A stretch of 64,000 bases of DNA, taken from assembly GCA_963971305.1 (NCBI GenBank), contig OZ020303.1, positions 63,984,867-64,048,866 of the forward strand, in the 5' to 3' direction. The notes under the pieces are model-generated. The model worked only from the letters and a program-made list of their open reading frames with translations, had not been told where the DNA came from and searched no databases. This document shows positions 31,401-41,830 of this stretch, piece after piece. The translations under genes and the position numbers were made by a program. This stretch comes from Arcuatula senhousia. Its lineage: Eukaryota; Mollusca; Bivalvia; Mytilida; Mytilidae. The stretch's first letter is position 1. Every line of letters starts with the position of its first letter.

Positions 31401-31657
31401 ATGGTAAAAAAGTGTATATTTTAGTGTTTTTTTCATGTATAATTTGTTTTTTGAGTTATCGGTTTGTAATGAAAAGATCTTATTTTTGCAAGTAACAACT
31501 AACTGGAAGATAATCTATGGAATGTAAGGATTTCAACGATGTATGATAAGTGTTTATAAGGTTAAATATAGTTTTAGAATAGTTATTGGAAGAAGCATAT
31601 GTGCTGCAAAGCTATGGACGTTTCTGACGTTTTACCTAGAAGTGTGTTTTACTACCA

Positions 31658-33880
31658 AATTGCAGTTTGTTGCAAATACCTCAAAAACGGTGACAGATAT
31701 CAAAATTCTGGCTGGGTTTAAGTGTTCAGCACCTCAAGATCTACCTGTCCTGAAATTTTCAAGAAGATCCAACAACTGATGTAGTAGTTATTGCCCTTTT
31801 TAGCTCACCTGACCCTTCGTCGTCCGACGTCCGTAAACATTTTAAAACGTTAACTTCTCTGACACCATAAGTCCAATTGCAATCAAACTTGGTATTGTTG
31901 TTCATTAGCATTCGGTGCTTAGAAATGAGGTGGGGATTTTTTATTCGTCGTAAAACATGGCCGCCATGGCTAAAAATAGAACATAGGGGTAAAATGCAGT
32001 TTTTTTTGCAAATAACTCAAAAACGGCTACAGATATCAAAATTCTGGCATGCGGTAAAAGTGATCAGCACCTCCAGATCTACCAACCCTGAAATTTTAAA
32101 GAAAATCCAACAACCCATGTAGGACTAATTGCCCTTTTTGTGGATTTTTTGCAAATTTTGCACTGGTTTAGCTCAATATCTTGAAAACTGTACTAGATAT
32201 TTGAGAAATTTACATTGCATATTGTTAAGCACATCAAGATCTACAAAATATGTAATAGGGTCAACGTTATAGGACCTTTCCTTTTAGGAGTTATTGCCCT
32301 TAGAACGTCAAAATTGAGCATTTTAACAGCATTTCCTCATTACATTGAAAATGTTAACTCCTCTGACACTTTAAGTCCAATTGGAACCAAACTTGGTATA
32401 GTTGTTTATTAGCATTAGGTGTATCGAACTGATGTGAAGATTTTTGATTGGTCGTAAAACATGGCCGCTGTGGCTAAAAATAGAACATAGGGTTAAACTG
32501 CAATTTTTTGCTAATAACTCAAAAAGGGTGACAGAATTTTAGATTTTAATTGAGAACAAAAGTGATCAGCACCTTCAGATCCACCATATTGTCAGATGAA
32601 CCCCTTATTAATTTTATGACCCTTTCAACGTCAAATAGATTTTGCCTAATAACTTTTACATCAGGCACATATGTCAGGTGAGCGATTCAGGCTCCTGGGA
32701 GCCTCTTGTTCTGGATTTTGTCCATTTTTCCCCCACCTATTTAGTCCTATATCTTTAAAACTGTACAAGATATTTCAAAAATTCAAATTGCATATGATTA
32801 AGCACATCAAGGTCTACATTTCATGTAATGAGGTCAAAGCTGTAGGACCATTTCTTTTAGGATTTATGGCCCTTAAAGCGTCAAATTTTACCATTTTTCA
32901 TTACTTTCCCTTTGAATTTCAAAGATTAACTTGTCTGACACCATATGACCAACTGCTTCTAAACTCAGCACACATGTTAAATAGCATAAATGCTACAATT
33001 CTATTGTTTGGATTTTTGATTCCTTAAAAGATATGGCCGCCATGGCTTAAATAGAACATAGGGGTTAATTGCAGTTTTTTGCGAAGAACTCAAAAATGGT
33101 TACAAATATCAAAATTGTTCAAGAATCACAAGTGATTAGCATCTCAAGATCTACCTGCTCTGAAATTTTCAATTAGATCCAACAATCGATGTAGGAGTAA
33201 TTGGCCTTTTTCGGGATTTTTCAATTTTTTTTCACTTATTTAGCCCTATATCCTGAAAACTATACAAGATATTTCAAAAATCTAAACTGAATATGATTAA
33301 GCAAGTCAAGATCTACATTTCATATATTTAGGGCAAAGCTGTAGGACCATTTCTTTTAGGAGTAATTTCCCTTAAAGCGACAAAAATTACCATTTTTCAT
33401 TACTTTTTCCCTGAATTTCAAAGATTAACTTGTCTGACACCGTAAGACCAACTGCATCTATACTTGGCACACTTGTCTAATAGCATATATGCTACAACTC
33501 TATTGTTCGAATTTTTGATTCGTCAAAAAACATGGCAGCCAGGGCTAAAAATAGAACATAGGGGGTAAATTGCAGTTTTTGCTAACAACTCAAAAAATGG
33601 TTACAGATATCAAAATTGTACAAGAATCAAAAGTGATAAGCATATTTAGATCTACCTGTCCTGAAAGTTTGATAAAGATCCGTCTGCTGATGTGGAAGTT
33701 ATTGCCTTTTTTCATAATTTTTGCCAAATTTTGCACTTATTAAGCCCTATATCTTGAAACCTAAACAAGATATTTCAGAAATTTAAATTGCATATTGTTA
33801 AGCATTATAATATCTACAATATTTGTGTATCTGTGTAGTTCAGGTGAGCGATTCAAGCTCCTGGGAGCCTCTTGTTTATG
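31658..33880 (+). repeat. Four diverged copies of a roughly 500-bp module next to the satellite edge
   Basis: A segment beginning GTTAACTTCTCTGACACC recurs in diverged form at about 31848, 32353, 32925 and 33423, and each copy is followed by TTAGCAT or ATAGCAT. Other landmarks recur in the same order: CATGGCCGCCATGG or a variant followed by TAAAAATAGAACATAG, an A-rich line with ATATCAAAATT, and GATCTACCTGTCCTGAAA. AGCTCACCTG at 31802-31811 and CAGGTGAGCGATTCAGGCTC at about 32675, followed by GGGAGCCTCTTGTT, look like the two ends of one element; the same end recurs at 33841-33876. The family is common-looking in bivalves. Small ORFs here (for example 32671-33027) are chance readings of the repeat. 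Confidence 0.82.
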
Positions 33881-34236
33881 TAATCATTAGTTAGATATAG
33901 AATTGTATATATGTAGTTTGCATTTTTTTTTTCATTTTATATGTTTATTGGCATATGACAATAGTCCTCACTAACCAATCAAGCATATGAAAATACATGC
34001 TTTTGTCAATATGTCACCTATGGTTTTTGGTTAGTAAAGGAAAATGGGATGTCTTTTCTCACTTTTTGGACAGGACAGTTTCTATTGTTAGCGGTGTGAG
34101 ATTTTTCTGTCTCACACCACCCCATGTGAGATAGCCTCGTGCAGTTTCCAAGGGACGTAACTCTATTGTTTACGTCACGCTATGTTTTGTAACGAGACAA
34201 ATCCACGTTGTACAATTTACTGGTTTAGTGAGAAAA

Positions 34237-34400
34237 ATAATCAAACACCGATGATTAGGGCAAGATAAGGAAATCTCTGACACCCTTGGGTAAGATTTCT
34301 TTACATCTGCAACTCGGCAGAGCCTCGTTGCAGACTTGAAATCTTACCCTCGGGGTGTCGGAGATTTCCTTATCTTGCCCTAACACCGGTGTTAGATTCT
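34237..34400. repeat. Long imperfect inverted repeat (foldback/MITE-like)
   Basis: The left arm (about 34237-34300, TTAGGGCAAGATAAGGAAAT... to ...TAAGATTTC) pairs with the right arm (about 34338-34400, GAAATCTTACCC... to ...ATCTTGCCCTAA). The loop is about 37 bp and itself contains GCAACtCGGCAGAGCCtCGTTGC-like pairing. Just outside, AACACCGGTGTT (34382-34393) is a perfect palindrome. Minus-strand reading of the arms creates part of a spurious 114-codon ORF. Confidence 0.85.
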
Positions 34401-37352
34401 TATAATCAAAATTGTAACATTTGAAAAACAAGTCATGGCCATGTATCACCCTTTTCAAATTTAAATACTTGAAGATAGAGGGACAAAAATTAAAACCAGC
34501 TGAATACATGTGTAAATTGAAGCTGATTTTGCACATAATTTCAGGTATGACTGATTGCGACATTCCTATGATTTTCCTACTTTTCTCAAAGACAAGCACA
34601 AGCTCCGAAAATCAGCTGCTAACGACTTCAATGATACGCGACTTGCTTTAATACTTCCCCTAGTTTTTTTTTCGCACACGTTCAGGTATGATTTCAGTAA
34701 TTACCCTTACGTCACATAAGCCCGTCCCTTTTTGGGAGAATAATCTGGTACGAAGTGACAATATTGAGCTATCATGGTATTTGTTTGAAATGCTTTAGAA
34801 AAAAAAAGTTTTCAGCAACTTTGATATAGTAATAAAAAGAATAATTTATTAAATAGGAATTTTTGAATGTGTATTAATTTTTAAAAGACGACAGGGAATG
34901 GTCCCCCGGGGAGGGGTAAATCCTGAATCATAAGTGCGAAAGTTTAATGTTTGTAAATAAGGCCACGTGAAGGTGCCAAAAATGCCGCATGACATGCATG
35001 ATGTTTTGTTTTTTGTTTAGAGGAAAGGAAACAGTTGTATTTCTAATTTAATGAATAGGGCATGATTTTTTTCTAAATTTTGAATGATATTTTTTTTTAA
35101 TTTAATATTTAAAATTCATCAATTAGTAATGTCTATGGGCAGATAATTACTGAAATTATTCCTTTAAATCTACGGAGAGAAGCGAGTTGAGGCCGGAAAT
35201 GAAAGAGTCTAGCTACTGTAGTTCATTATTTGTATGGGGGGTCTTGTATGGAACAACGCTGAATGTGAATCATATCGGGCTACTTTCATTCTGTGTAAAA
35301 AAGACCCAAATGTTCTTGAACATCACAATAAATTCCAGGATTAAGATATAAGACAATGTAAGATATGTAAAGTTTTAACAACTTTATTGTTTATAAAAGA
35401 CATCAAGACGAATGAAAAATTGCAATCGTTATCGTTAAGCTTCTTATGTTTTGCCGAAAATCCTTTAAAAGCATTGTGCATTATACATTTAGCTCCGCAT
35501 AATCAACTCATTCAAGGATGTCAAGGGGCAATCGACAATCCTCGGGATAGTCCGCTGCTCCCCCTAAATATGATGACGGAACGAATCAGCTGAAGTTGAG
35601 ACCGGATACCAGTGGTCAAGAGGGATACACTCAGTATTGTAGCTACTTTGCGACGCATGGAAAAAAAGGCGAGGAAAGTTCCGAAAAAGATTGTCCTGTA
35701 GCTGGCGGATCCAGAATGGGGTCCGGAACTGAGTTCAAACCTCATTTCCTTCGAAAATTTTCAGTTTTCGTGCAGATCTTAGGCCAAAACAAACGGCCTC
35801 AGTGAAACCCCCCTTCGTCTTCAGAAGACAAAAAGTGCCCCTCCATTTCAAAAAAATCTGAAACCGTATCTGCCCTGTGATGTTGGAGTGTGAATAGAAC
35901 TTTTATTCATTAGATCGTGACAGTACTTGAACTAGTCATACATGTACGTGGATCAGGTCTGACCAGTTCAGAACAGTACTTTGAGTACTTTTATTTATGA
36001 TAATTTCATTTTTAAAATACTAGTGGTGGTTATCTGTATAAATTTTTGCAACAAGGTGACTTGATTTATTGTTTGTGTTTTTTTTTAAATAACACTTTTT
36101 AATTTTATCAAATTTTAATTTTTTTTTTAAATAATTTGCATAAAATCACAGGACCGCGGTGGAAACGTTTCTTGGGGATTCCCCTGGATTTCCGAATAGT
36201 TGAAACAGCAGTGACAGTTTTGGGTTTAAATATTTTTTTACTTTATATCAACTGTTTAAAATTGTGTAAGTACGACCAGATAAGACCCTTGTATTTATAT
36301 TGTTCTTTGAAATTGTGTATATATAGTTTTATCTGTCATTAGATATACACTTCATTGATCCCGGAAATAAATTGAATATGGATGACATATTTTTTTGTAA
36401 TATTTACATGTGTATGCTTAATTGTCAGTTTCTTAACTATAACACATGATAAAGATACTAAATGTTTTATCATATTAAAGTTCAAGTATCAATCTTCTTA
36501 TGATAGTATGATGGTATATATTGTCATTGTGGTTCGCACACTTTGATGTTTTGGTAAGGTCAACATTTAGAACATTTGGGTACATAATGTAAACAAAAAG
36601 TACTTTTTATTAATTAAGGTTATATTCTTATAGGAATGACATGATGTAGTGATACAGTTTCCCAGTCTATATCCACATAATCTTTGTAAAGGTATGTAAA
36701 TATTTATTGAATATATGAACTGTAATGTTTGGACATGTACAATGTATGTATTAATTTAAGACATGCAGGTTAGGGGAAACCCCCTATTTTGATATTTATT
36801 GACATTTTTAAGGAAGCCTTTTATTCATTGGTTGTCTAAATAAAACATTAATTTGTGGATTATTTGATATTTTACACACATGAATATTTTTCAATGATGA
36901 AATAGAAATCTTAATATCCATGATATCTTTTATTAAATATTTTAAAGGGGAACCATTTAACACGTTCTCAAATAGTATGAAAGAAAAGGAAATAGTGAGT
37001 TTGGAATTATGGGTTTTTCTGTATTTTATTTGAAAAAATTATGTAAACAATGCTTTAATTCTGATAAATAAAACTGTTTATTTATGTACCAGGTACACAA
37101 CATACTTGGACTAATCTTTTGATATTTGTGCCAACTAGTATTACAAAGTATTTACATGCAGTTGAAGCTTATTTGATATTTTCTGTCTTTTTTTTTTCCA
37201 TTCAAGTTAATTAAAAAACAAAAAATCCGAAGACTACTTCAACTTTAGAACTCTTTTAAGTTATTTAAAATACAAAATAGGTTGAATACAAAAACTGATA
37301 TTTACTAATGAACTTTATAGAAAAACAAATTATACTCATGTAAAATTATGAA

Positions 37353-37364
37353 TTTTTTTTGTAG
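37353..37364 (+). other. Predicted 3' splice site (acceptor) before the IRAK-like coding exon
   Basis: A T-run followed by GTAG ends at 37364, giving a TTTTTTTTGTAG acceptor. The exon would start at 37365 with 16 nt of 5'UTR before the ATG at 37381. This would put the in-frame ATG at 37348 inside the intron. No donor was identified. Confidence 0.55.
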
Positions 37365-37380
37365 TAAGTTCCTGGACAAA

Positions 37381-40164
37381 ATGGCATCTATAAAAACAAG
37401 AGAGCTCATCCTAGAAAAACAAAATAGATATATTCACCAGCTTCCATTCAGCATTACAAGACAGATTTCACAAAATTTAGACATTGATAATTCATGGCAA
37501 CAACTGGCTGCTGAAATTGGTTACACTCACCAGCAGGTTAGACTGTTTGAAAAGTCAGCAATGGTTCCAGGACAAAGTCCATGTCAAATCATGTTAGCTG
37601 ATTGGCAAGCCAAAAATTCAACAGCAAAAGACTTGCACGACAAGCTCCACAAGATGAGCAGAAGACGTGAGATGCAGATTTTGGAAGCTTGGTTTACTAG
37701 TGAATCTGAAGATTATACATCTCATGGTTCAGTTAAGAGGAACAATAGACATTGTAATGATGACAGATCAGCGTCCCAAATACAAGCAGCTCTAGATAAC
37801 TTTGATAGTCACAGCTTAAAGCCTCCGGGTAAAGACCAGAGAAATGGTGCAATGCCAAAGGTGGAAGATGCAAATATCAATCTAAACAGATGTAATACTT
37901 TCAAGGACAAAGGGGAAATGGGAAGCAAACATCTGGAGAAAGGTTTAATATTATCAAAGCCATTAATGAAACAATTCAGTAAAGAAGTGGAAAGCGATGA
38001 TAAAACAATTTTCTGTGAAGTAGGCACCCAAGGGCCTGGCAAAAGTTTAGATAACATGACAGGAAACTCAGAAATGGGTAAAACAACAGAACCAAGCAAA
38101 ACACCATCTGCATCTGCGAAACATTCCCAGGACTGCAGTATTGATGATGTGATAGCTTTAAATGGTATTCATACGTTCTCTTACAAAGAAATAAGTCAGG
38201 CAACAGATGGTTTCAGTGATCAACAATTAATTGGACAGGGTGCTTTTGGTAAAGTTTTCCATGCTACGTTAAAGAACACCAAATGTGCAGTGAAGAAATT
38301 ATTTTGTATGGAAGAAACATCTATGTCAAGCCAGGTCGAAAATCAGATCAAAAGAGAGGTGGCAAATTTAAGCCGGTATAGACATGACAACATAGTACTA
38401 TTGTATGGTTGTATGATTGACCAATCAGATGCTGGTACAGCTGATGTATGTCTGGTCTATCAGTTTATGTCTAATGGATCCTTGGAAGATAGACTGGCTT
38501 GTAAGGATAATACTATACCATTAACTTGGAAACAGAGAATTGAAATTCTACGGGGAGCATCATGTGGCATACAATTCTTACATACTTTGACAGATACGCC
38601 ACTTATACATGGCAACATAAAGAGTGGAAACATTCTGCTTGACAATAACTTGGAAGCTAAGATTTCAGATCTTGGAATGGCACACCATGCAACTTCAGGA
38701 TCAGAAACTGGGATGTTAACACACATAACTAAGAACCAAACTGACACCAAACAATACCATTCTAGAGCCTATTTGCCCCCTGAGGCACAAAGAGGCTCTA
38801 AAATGTCAGTCAAAGGAGATACCTACTCATTTGGAGTGGTCATTTTTGAAACATGTACTGGAGAGAAAGCCTTTGATGAAAGAAGAGAAGGTACAGATGC
38901 TAAATTTCTGGTGGAGTATGTCCAGGAAATGGTGGGCGAAAAAGATGATCAGTTTGATAGCTGTGATCCCAAAGACTGTAACATTCCTAAAGATGTATAT
39001 AACTCTCTCTTCAAACTTGGTCTTCTGTGTACATGTAAAACCAAAAAGGGTCGCCTGGAAATGAAACAGGTTTTCTCAAATTTGCAAATACTTGAAAATG
39101 AATATCAGCAAAGTACTGCTTGCAAGAATGAAGTTCCCAACATTTCGCCATTATATGCCAATAATCCTACAAGTCCTCATTTGGCTTTCATGATGTCACA
39201 GTTTCCTCCCGGGTCTCATGTTCCTGAATCATTGGCTCTCCAGCTTCAGTATGATCAAGTACTTAAGACAAATCAAGGAACTCCTTCATTAGCTCATACA
39301 TTAAATCTTGATTCAATGGAAAAGTCCTACGTTCCAGTAGCTGAAATCAAAGACTCTAAACAAGAAAAAGAAGAAGACAGCAACACCCATCAAGAAAGTA
39401 TTGTATATGGCAATGATGATGATGGTGGTCAACCAAATAATGGCTTTCAACAAGAAGAAGAGGGTAATCTTGGAACATCTCAAAGTCCATGCTATGATAG
39501 TGACCAAGAGAAAAGGGAACTTTTAGAAAGAGAAAAACTTAGAATTGAAAGAGAGAGAAAACGTTTGGAAAACTTGAAATTTCAAGTTGATGATCCTGAA
39601 AAGAAAAAAGAATTTACAAAATCAAGAGATGATTTCTTTGCAAGATTTGAAGAACAAATCAAACTGCCAAGTGGAGAGGAATCTGTTTTGGAAAATGAAA
39701 CTGAAGATGAGGAATTATTCGAAAATGAGGAGGAGCATCAGCAAAACAATTTTATAGAGGGTCATTTTGATGAGCAGTGCGATTCAGATCAATTATTCAA
39801 TGGGGCCTTGGAATGTTTAGAATTACAGGATGAGAACACAGAAAATGAAAGTTTAGATTTCTATAAGCAAAAATACGATACGTACCAAACTATTGCTAGA
39901 GAAATGAGTGATGAAAATGGAAAAGTTGTAGGAGAGCTTGTCGATTTTGAACAAAGATTGGAAAGAGGAGAGATGTCAGACAGTGAAAATCAATTTAGCA
40001 ACAATTGTGAATGTGTTGAAAATACAAAAGAGGATATGAGTGTAAATCCACCAAATATGAACATTGGAAGTGTTGATTTATCACATAATCAACTGAAAGA
40101 AATGAACTTTCCTTGGAAACTGCAAAGACGGTCAGAAGCAACAGAGAGTGAATGCTATGTTTAA
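37381..40164 (+). CDS. IRAK: IRAK-family death-domain protein with kinase-like domain, predicted pseudokinase
   Basis: Interleukin-1 receptor-associated kinase family member, a cytoplasmic adaptor/kinase downstream of MyD88 in Toll/IL-1 receptor signalling (family knowledge). The start chosen is the ATG at 37381 (927 aa), because ACAAAATGG is a good Kozak context and an acceptor-like tract ends at 37364; an in-frame ATG at 37348 would add 11 residues. Using the 927-aa numbering, a death-domain-like region spans about 18-106. A Ser/Thr/Lys-rich linker follows to about 262. The kinase domain (about 265-575) has a Gly loop GQGAFGKVF (285-293), Lys305 in CAVKK, Glu326 of helix C, Tyr360 as the IRAK-type Tyr gatekeeper, HGNIKSGN (410-417), DLG (430-432) and YLPPEA. 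The HRD Asp is Asn412, so catalysis is doubtful; human IRAK2 and IRAK3 also depart here. The tail (about 580-927) is acidic, with a charged coiled coil at about 708-759, and I saw no PxExx(acidic/aromatic) TRAF6 motif. The CDS is a single uninterrupted exon. A possible AATAAA lies at 41251. Confidence 0.9.
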   Translation: MASIKTRELILEKQNRYIHQLPFSITRQISQNLDIDNSWQQLAAEIGYTHQQVRLFEKSAMVPGQSPCQIMLADWQAKNSTAKDLHDKLHKMSRRREMQILEAWFTSESEDYTSHGSVKRNNRHCNDDRSASQIQAALDNFDSHSLKPPGKDQRNGAMPKVEDANINLNRCNTFKDKGEMGSKHLEKGLILSKPLMKQFSKEVESDDKTIFCEVGTQGPGKSLDNMTGNSEMGKTTEPSKTPSASAKHSQDCSIDDVIALNGIHTFSYKEISQATDGFSDQQLIGQGAFGKVFHATLKNTKCAVKKLFCMEETSMSSQVENQIKREVANLSRYRHDNIVLLYGCMIDQSDAGTADVCLVYQFMSNGSLEDRLACKDNTIPLTWKQRIEILRGASCGIQFLHTLTDTPLIHGNIKSGNILLDNNLEAKISDLGMAHHATSGSETGMLTHITKNQTDTKQYHSRAYLPPEAQRGSKMSVKGDTYSFGVVIFETCTGEKAFDERREGTDAKFLVEYVQEMVGEKDDQFDSCDPKDCNIPKDVYNSLFKLGLLCTCKTKKGRLEMKQVFSNLQILENEYQQSTACKNEVPNISPLYANNPTSPHLAFMMSQFPPGSHVPESLALQLQYDQVLKTNQGTPSLAHTLNLDSMEKSYVPVAEIKDSKQEKEEDSNTHQESIVYGNDDDGGQPNNGFQQEEEGNLGTSQSPCYDSDQEKRELLEREKLRIERERKRLENLKFQVDDPEKKKEFTKSRDDFFARFEEQIKLPSGEESVLENETEDEELFENEEEHQQNNFIEGHFDEQCDSDQLFNGALECLELQDENTENESLDFYKQKYDTYQTIAREMSDENGKVVGELVDFEQRLERGEMSDSENQFSNNCECVENTKEDMSVNPPNMNIGSVDLSHNQLKEMNFPWKLQRRSEATESECYV

Positions 40165-41400
40165 TTGAAGTACATATAATATTTTCACCATACACCAAAT
40201 CTATTAGGTAGACTAGTCACCAAAAACATCATTGTGGACAATACCTTTCTAAAACTGTTCAAACTGGAAAGGGACTCCCATAAGCTTATAGCTTCTTTCC
40301 CTATCCGGTATAATGAAGGGGGAGGGGTAAGATATTTTCTGTTAATGTGTTTGGCCACTTTTTTAGCTTTCTCATATTTGTAAACTGTTATGAGATTTTA
40401 AAAACTGAATTGTCTGACGTGTAACTGTTTTTGAGTATATTGTTATACATGTTATCTGTTTGGAGAAATGCTTTGTTGTTAATGTAACTGTTTTGTGCAA
40501 AAAGAAACATTAATTGGTCCGATTTCACAGAGTGAAACATTCGGGTTATAAAATGGTGAATGTCGGGCGGGCGGGGAAGAAATTTTCGTTAGTTTTCTCA
40601 GGAATTACTTATCACAGCCACTTGATATTTGGTATACAGTATCAAGGTGAGGTCCCATAATGTTGGATTCGATTTCAGGACTGTCGCTCACCTATATCCT
40701 GTTTAATGAAATCTCGCCATTTTTTGGCTTGGACACGGATTTTTTTTGTAAACTTGTTACAGTCTCCCTCAGTATAAACAAAAATGTTTAACGGTATACT
40801 AAAGCCATTGCATGCAACTGCTGGTTTTGGGGCATCCTTGTTCAAAGTTTTTGGATAGACGCCTTTACTTTCCTACCTTTAATTTTTGTAAATGCTGCTG
40901 ATGACAGTGTAATGCCTTGAAATATGCATATAAACAGCATACAAAATTTAACATCTCTTTTAACACGAACTTAAGTACTTTGTATTATGGAAGATTTGGC
41001 ACTTTGAATGAATTTTAAAAAATACAAGTTTTGTTGTTATCTTAAATTTTAGCATATACATAAATCATAGCTTACATGTATATAGATTTTATTTCCATTT
41101 GTGCAATTGAAACATTAGGTGGTAAAAAAATGAAAGTGCAGCAGCTTTCATCATGTTCATCATTTACAATGAATAATTCTATTATCTGTTAGATATTACA
41201 TGGAAATGGGTAAATTTTAAGTGCAAAGGGTACAACAGCAATTATTAGTAAATAAATTTTATAGCTTGAAACCTCTATCAAATTCAAGGCCAAGTTAGTT
41301 TTGCCTTTAAAAACGATGTTTAATTCCCCCGCCCTGCTTTTGCCCCTAAATTCTAAGTTCAAAGGTCTGTAACACCTACAAAATTTTGAGGATCATATTT
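40165..41400. other. 3'UTR and downstream flank of the IRAK-like gene
   Basis: No gene is visible. AATAAA at 41251-41256 is a candidate poly(A) signal about 1.1 kb after the stop; nearer matches were not obvious. The interval includes a dispersed repeat (40521-40752). If the signal is used, that repeat would be part of the 3'UTR. Confidence 0.35.
40521..40752 (+). repeat. Dispersed repeat, copy 1 of 2
   Basis: Shared landmarks with 47743-47990, in the same order and orientation, are GGGTTATAAAATGG, GAATGTCGGGCGG, GGGGAAGAAATTTTCGT, CACTTGATATTTGGTA, GGTCCCATAA, TCACTCACC-like and TTTCCTGTTTAA-like. Copy 2 has an extra stretch of about 16 bp after GTCGGGCGG. No coding potential. Confidence 0.85.
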
Positions 41401-41403
41401 TTA

Positions 41404-41830
41404 CCTGCGTCGCCGAAGGCGAAAGCATGTCTAGTAGTCGGGTCACTCCGTTCGTCCGTCCGTCGCGCTATGGGGTGCCTGTCTTGTGTAATCTGAATCT
41501 CATAACGGTAAAACCAAACACTTGATCTTTCTGAAATTTTACACAGTGATTACAGATATATTGAAGATGTGCACCCCCTTATTGGGTCATTTTTATTAGG
41601 GACCCAATAGGGGCAAAAAAGTGACTTTTTTATTTGTTTGCACAATAACTTTTGTTCTGGTTTATCAAATGGTATGAAACTTTACAGTAATGTTACATAC
41701 CATTAAAGGAAGGGTGGAGCTGGTTTTTTGGTGTCCCTTTTTAATTCATGTAGAAATAAGGGGCCTTTAAGGGTAAAAAATGCGAGTTTTTTTATTTGTT
41801 TCAACAATAACTTTTGTTCTTGTCAATAGT
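41404..41830 (+). repeat. Dispersed non-coding repeat with CGTCCGTCCGTCG
   Basis: It starts with a short GC-rich hairpin-like GCGTCGCCGAAGGCGAAAGC, then CCGTCCGTCCGTCGCGC. Two diverged internal sub-repeats of about 190 bp follow, each ending TTATTTGTTTnnACAATAACTTTTGTTCT (about 41627-41660 and 41792-41822). It resembles other multicopy bivalve elements by style, and no ORF is supported. Confidence 0.55.

Larger units (their letters stand above)
1..31657 (+). repeat. Satellite array, 1434-bp monomer, about 21.5 units
   Basis: The sequence starting TTTTGTTCCAAATATATTC at 1 recurs at 1435, 2869, 4303 and so on, giving a constant period of 1434 bp. Units 1-19 (1-27246) look identical on reading: all recurring landmarks keep exact spacing and small ORFs recur unchanged. 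Unit 20 (27247-29454) is broken by a 773-bp insertion. Units 20 and 21 carry one extra A in the A-run before GGCCATAGC (near 28926 and 30361). Units 21 and 22 have AAAATATAAA where the others have AAAGTATAAA (29708, 31143), and unit 21 has a G-to-A change near 30470. Unit 22 (30890-31657) stops abruptly after ACTACCA. The monomer is strongly AT-rich, with no convincing coding potential. The left end of the array lies outside the window. Near-perfect identity means recent amplification or homogenisation, or an assembly that copied one consensus unit; the sequence alone cannot tell which. Confidence 0.97.
33881..37364. other. Non-coding interval upstream of the IRAK-like gene
   Basis: This is AT-rich sequence without a supportable gene. 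A short hairpin GGTGTGAGA...TCTCACACC lies near 34094-34116. A slightly GC-richer patch at about 35500-35870 could be a 5'-UTR exon of the gene at 37381, but no donor/acceptor pair could be fixed. ORFs at 35387-35805 and 36136-36342 have no recognisable features. The promoter was not located. Confidence 0.5.

Noticed and set aside
31543..31779. 78-codon ORF at the satellite edge
   Set aside because: It starts in the satellite and ends in the neighbouring repeat: a chance fusion at the breakpoint.
34255..34599. 114-codon minus-strand ORF
   Set aside because: It begins in AT-rich DNA and ends inside the arms of the hairpin at 34237-34400; there is no domain.
35387..35805. Overlapping ORFs of 68, 69 and 74 codons as a small gene
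   Set aside because: Short, overlapping on both strands, no recognisable motif. The patch may be a UTR exon but this cannot be shown.
37809..39507. Several minus-strand ORFs over the IRAK-like gene
   Set aside because: Shadows of the long plus-strand coding exon.
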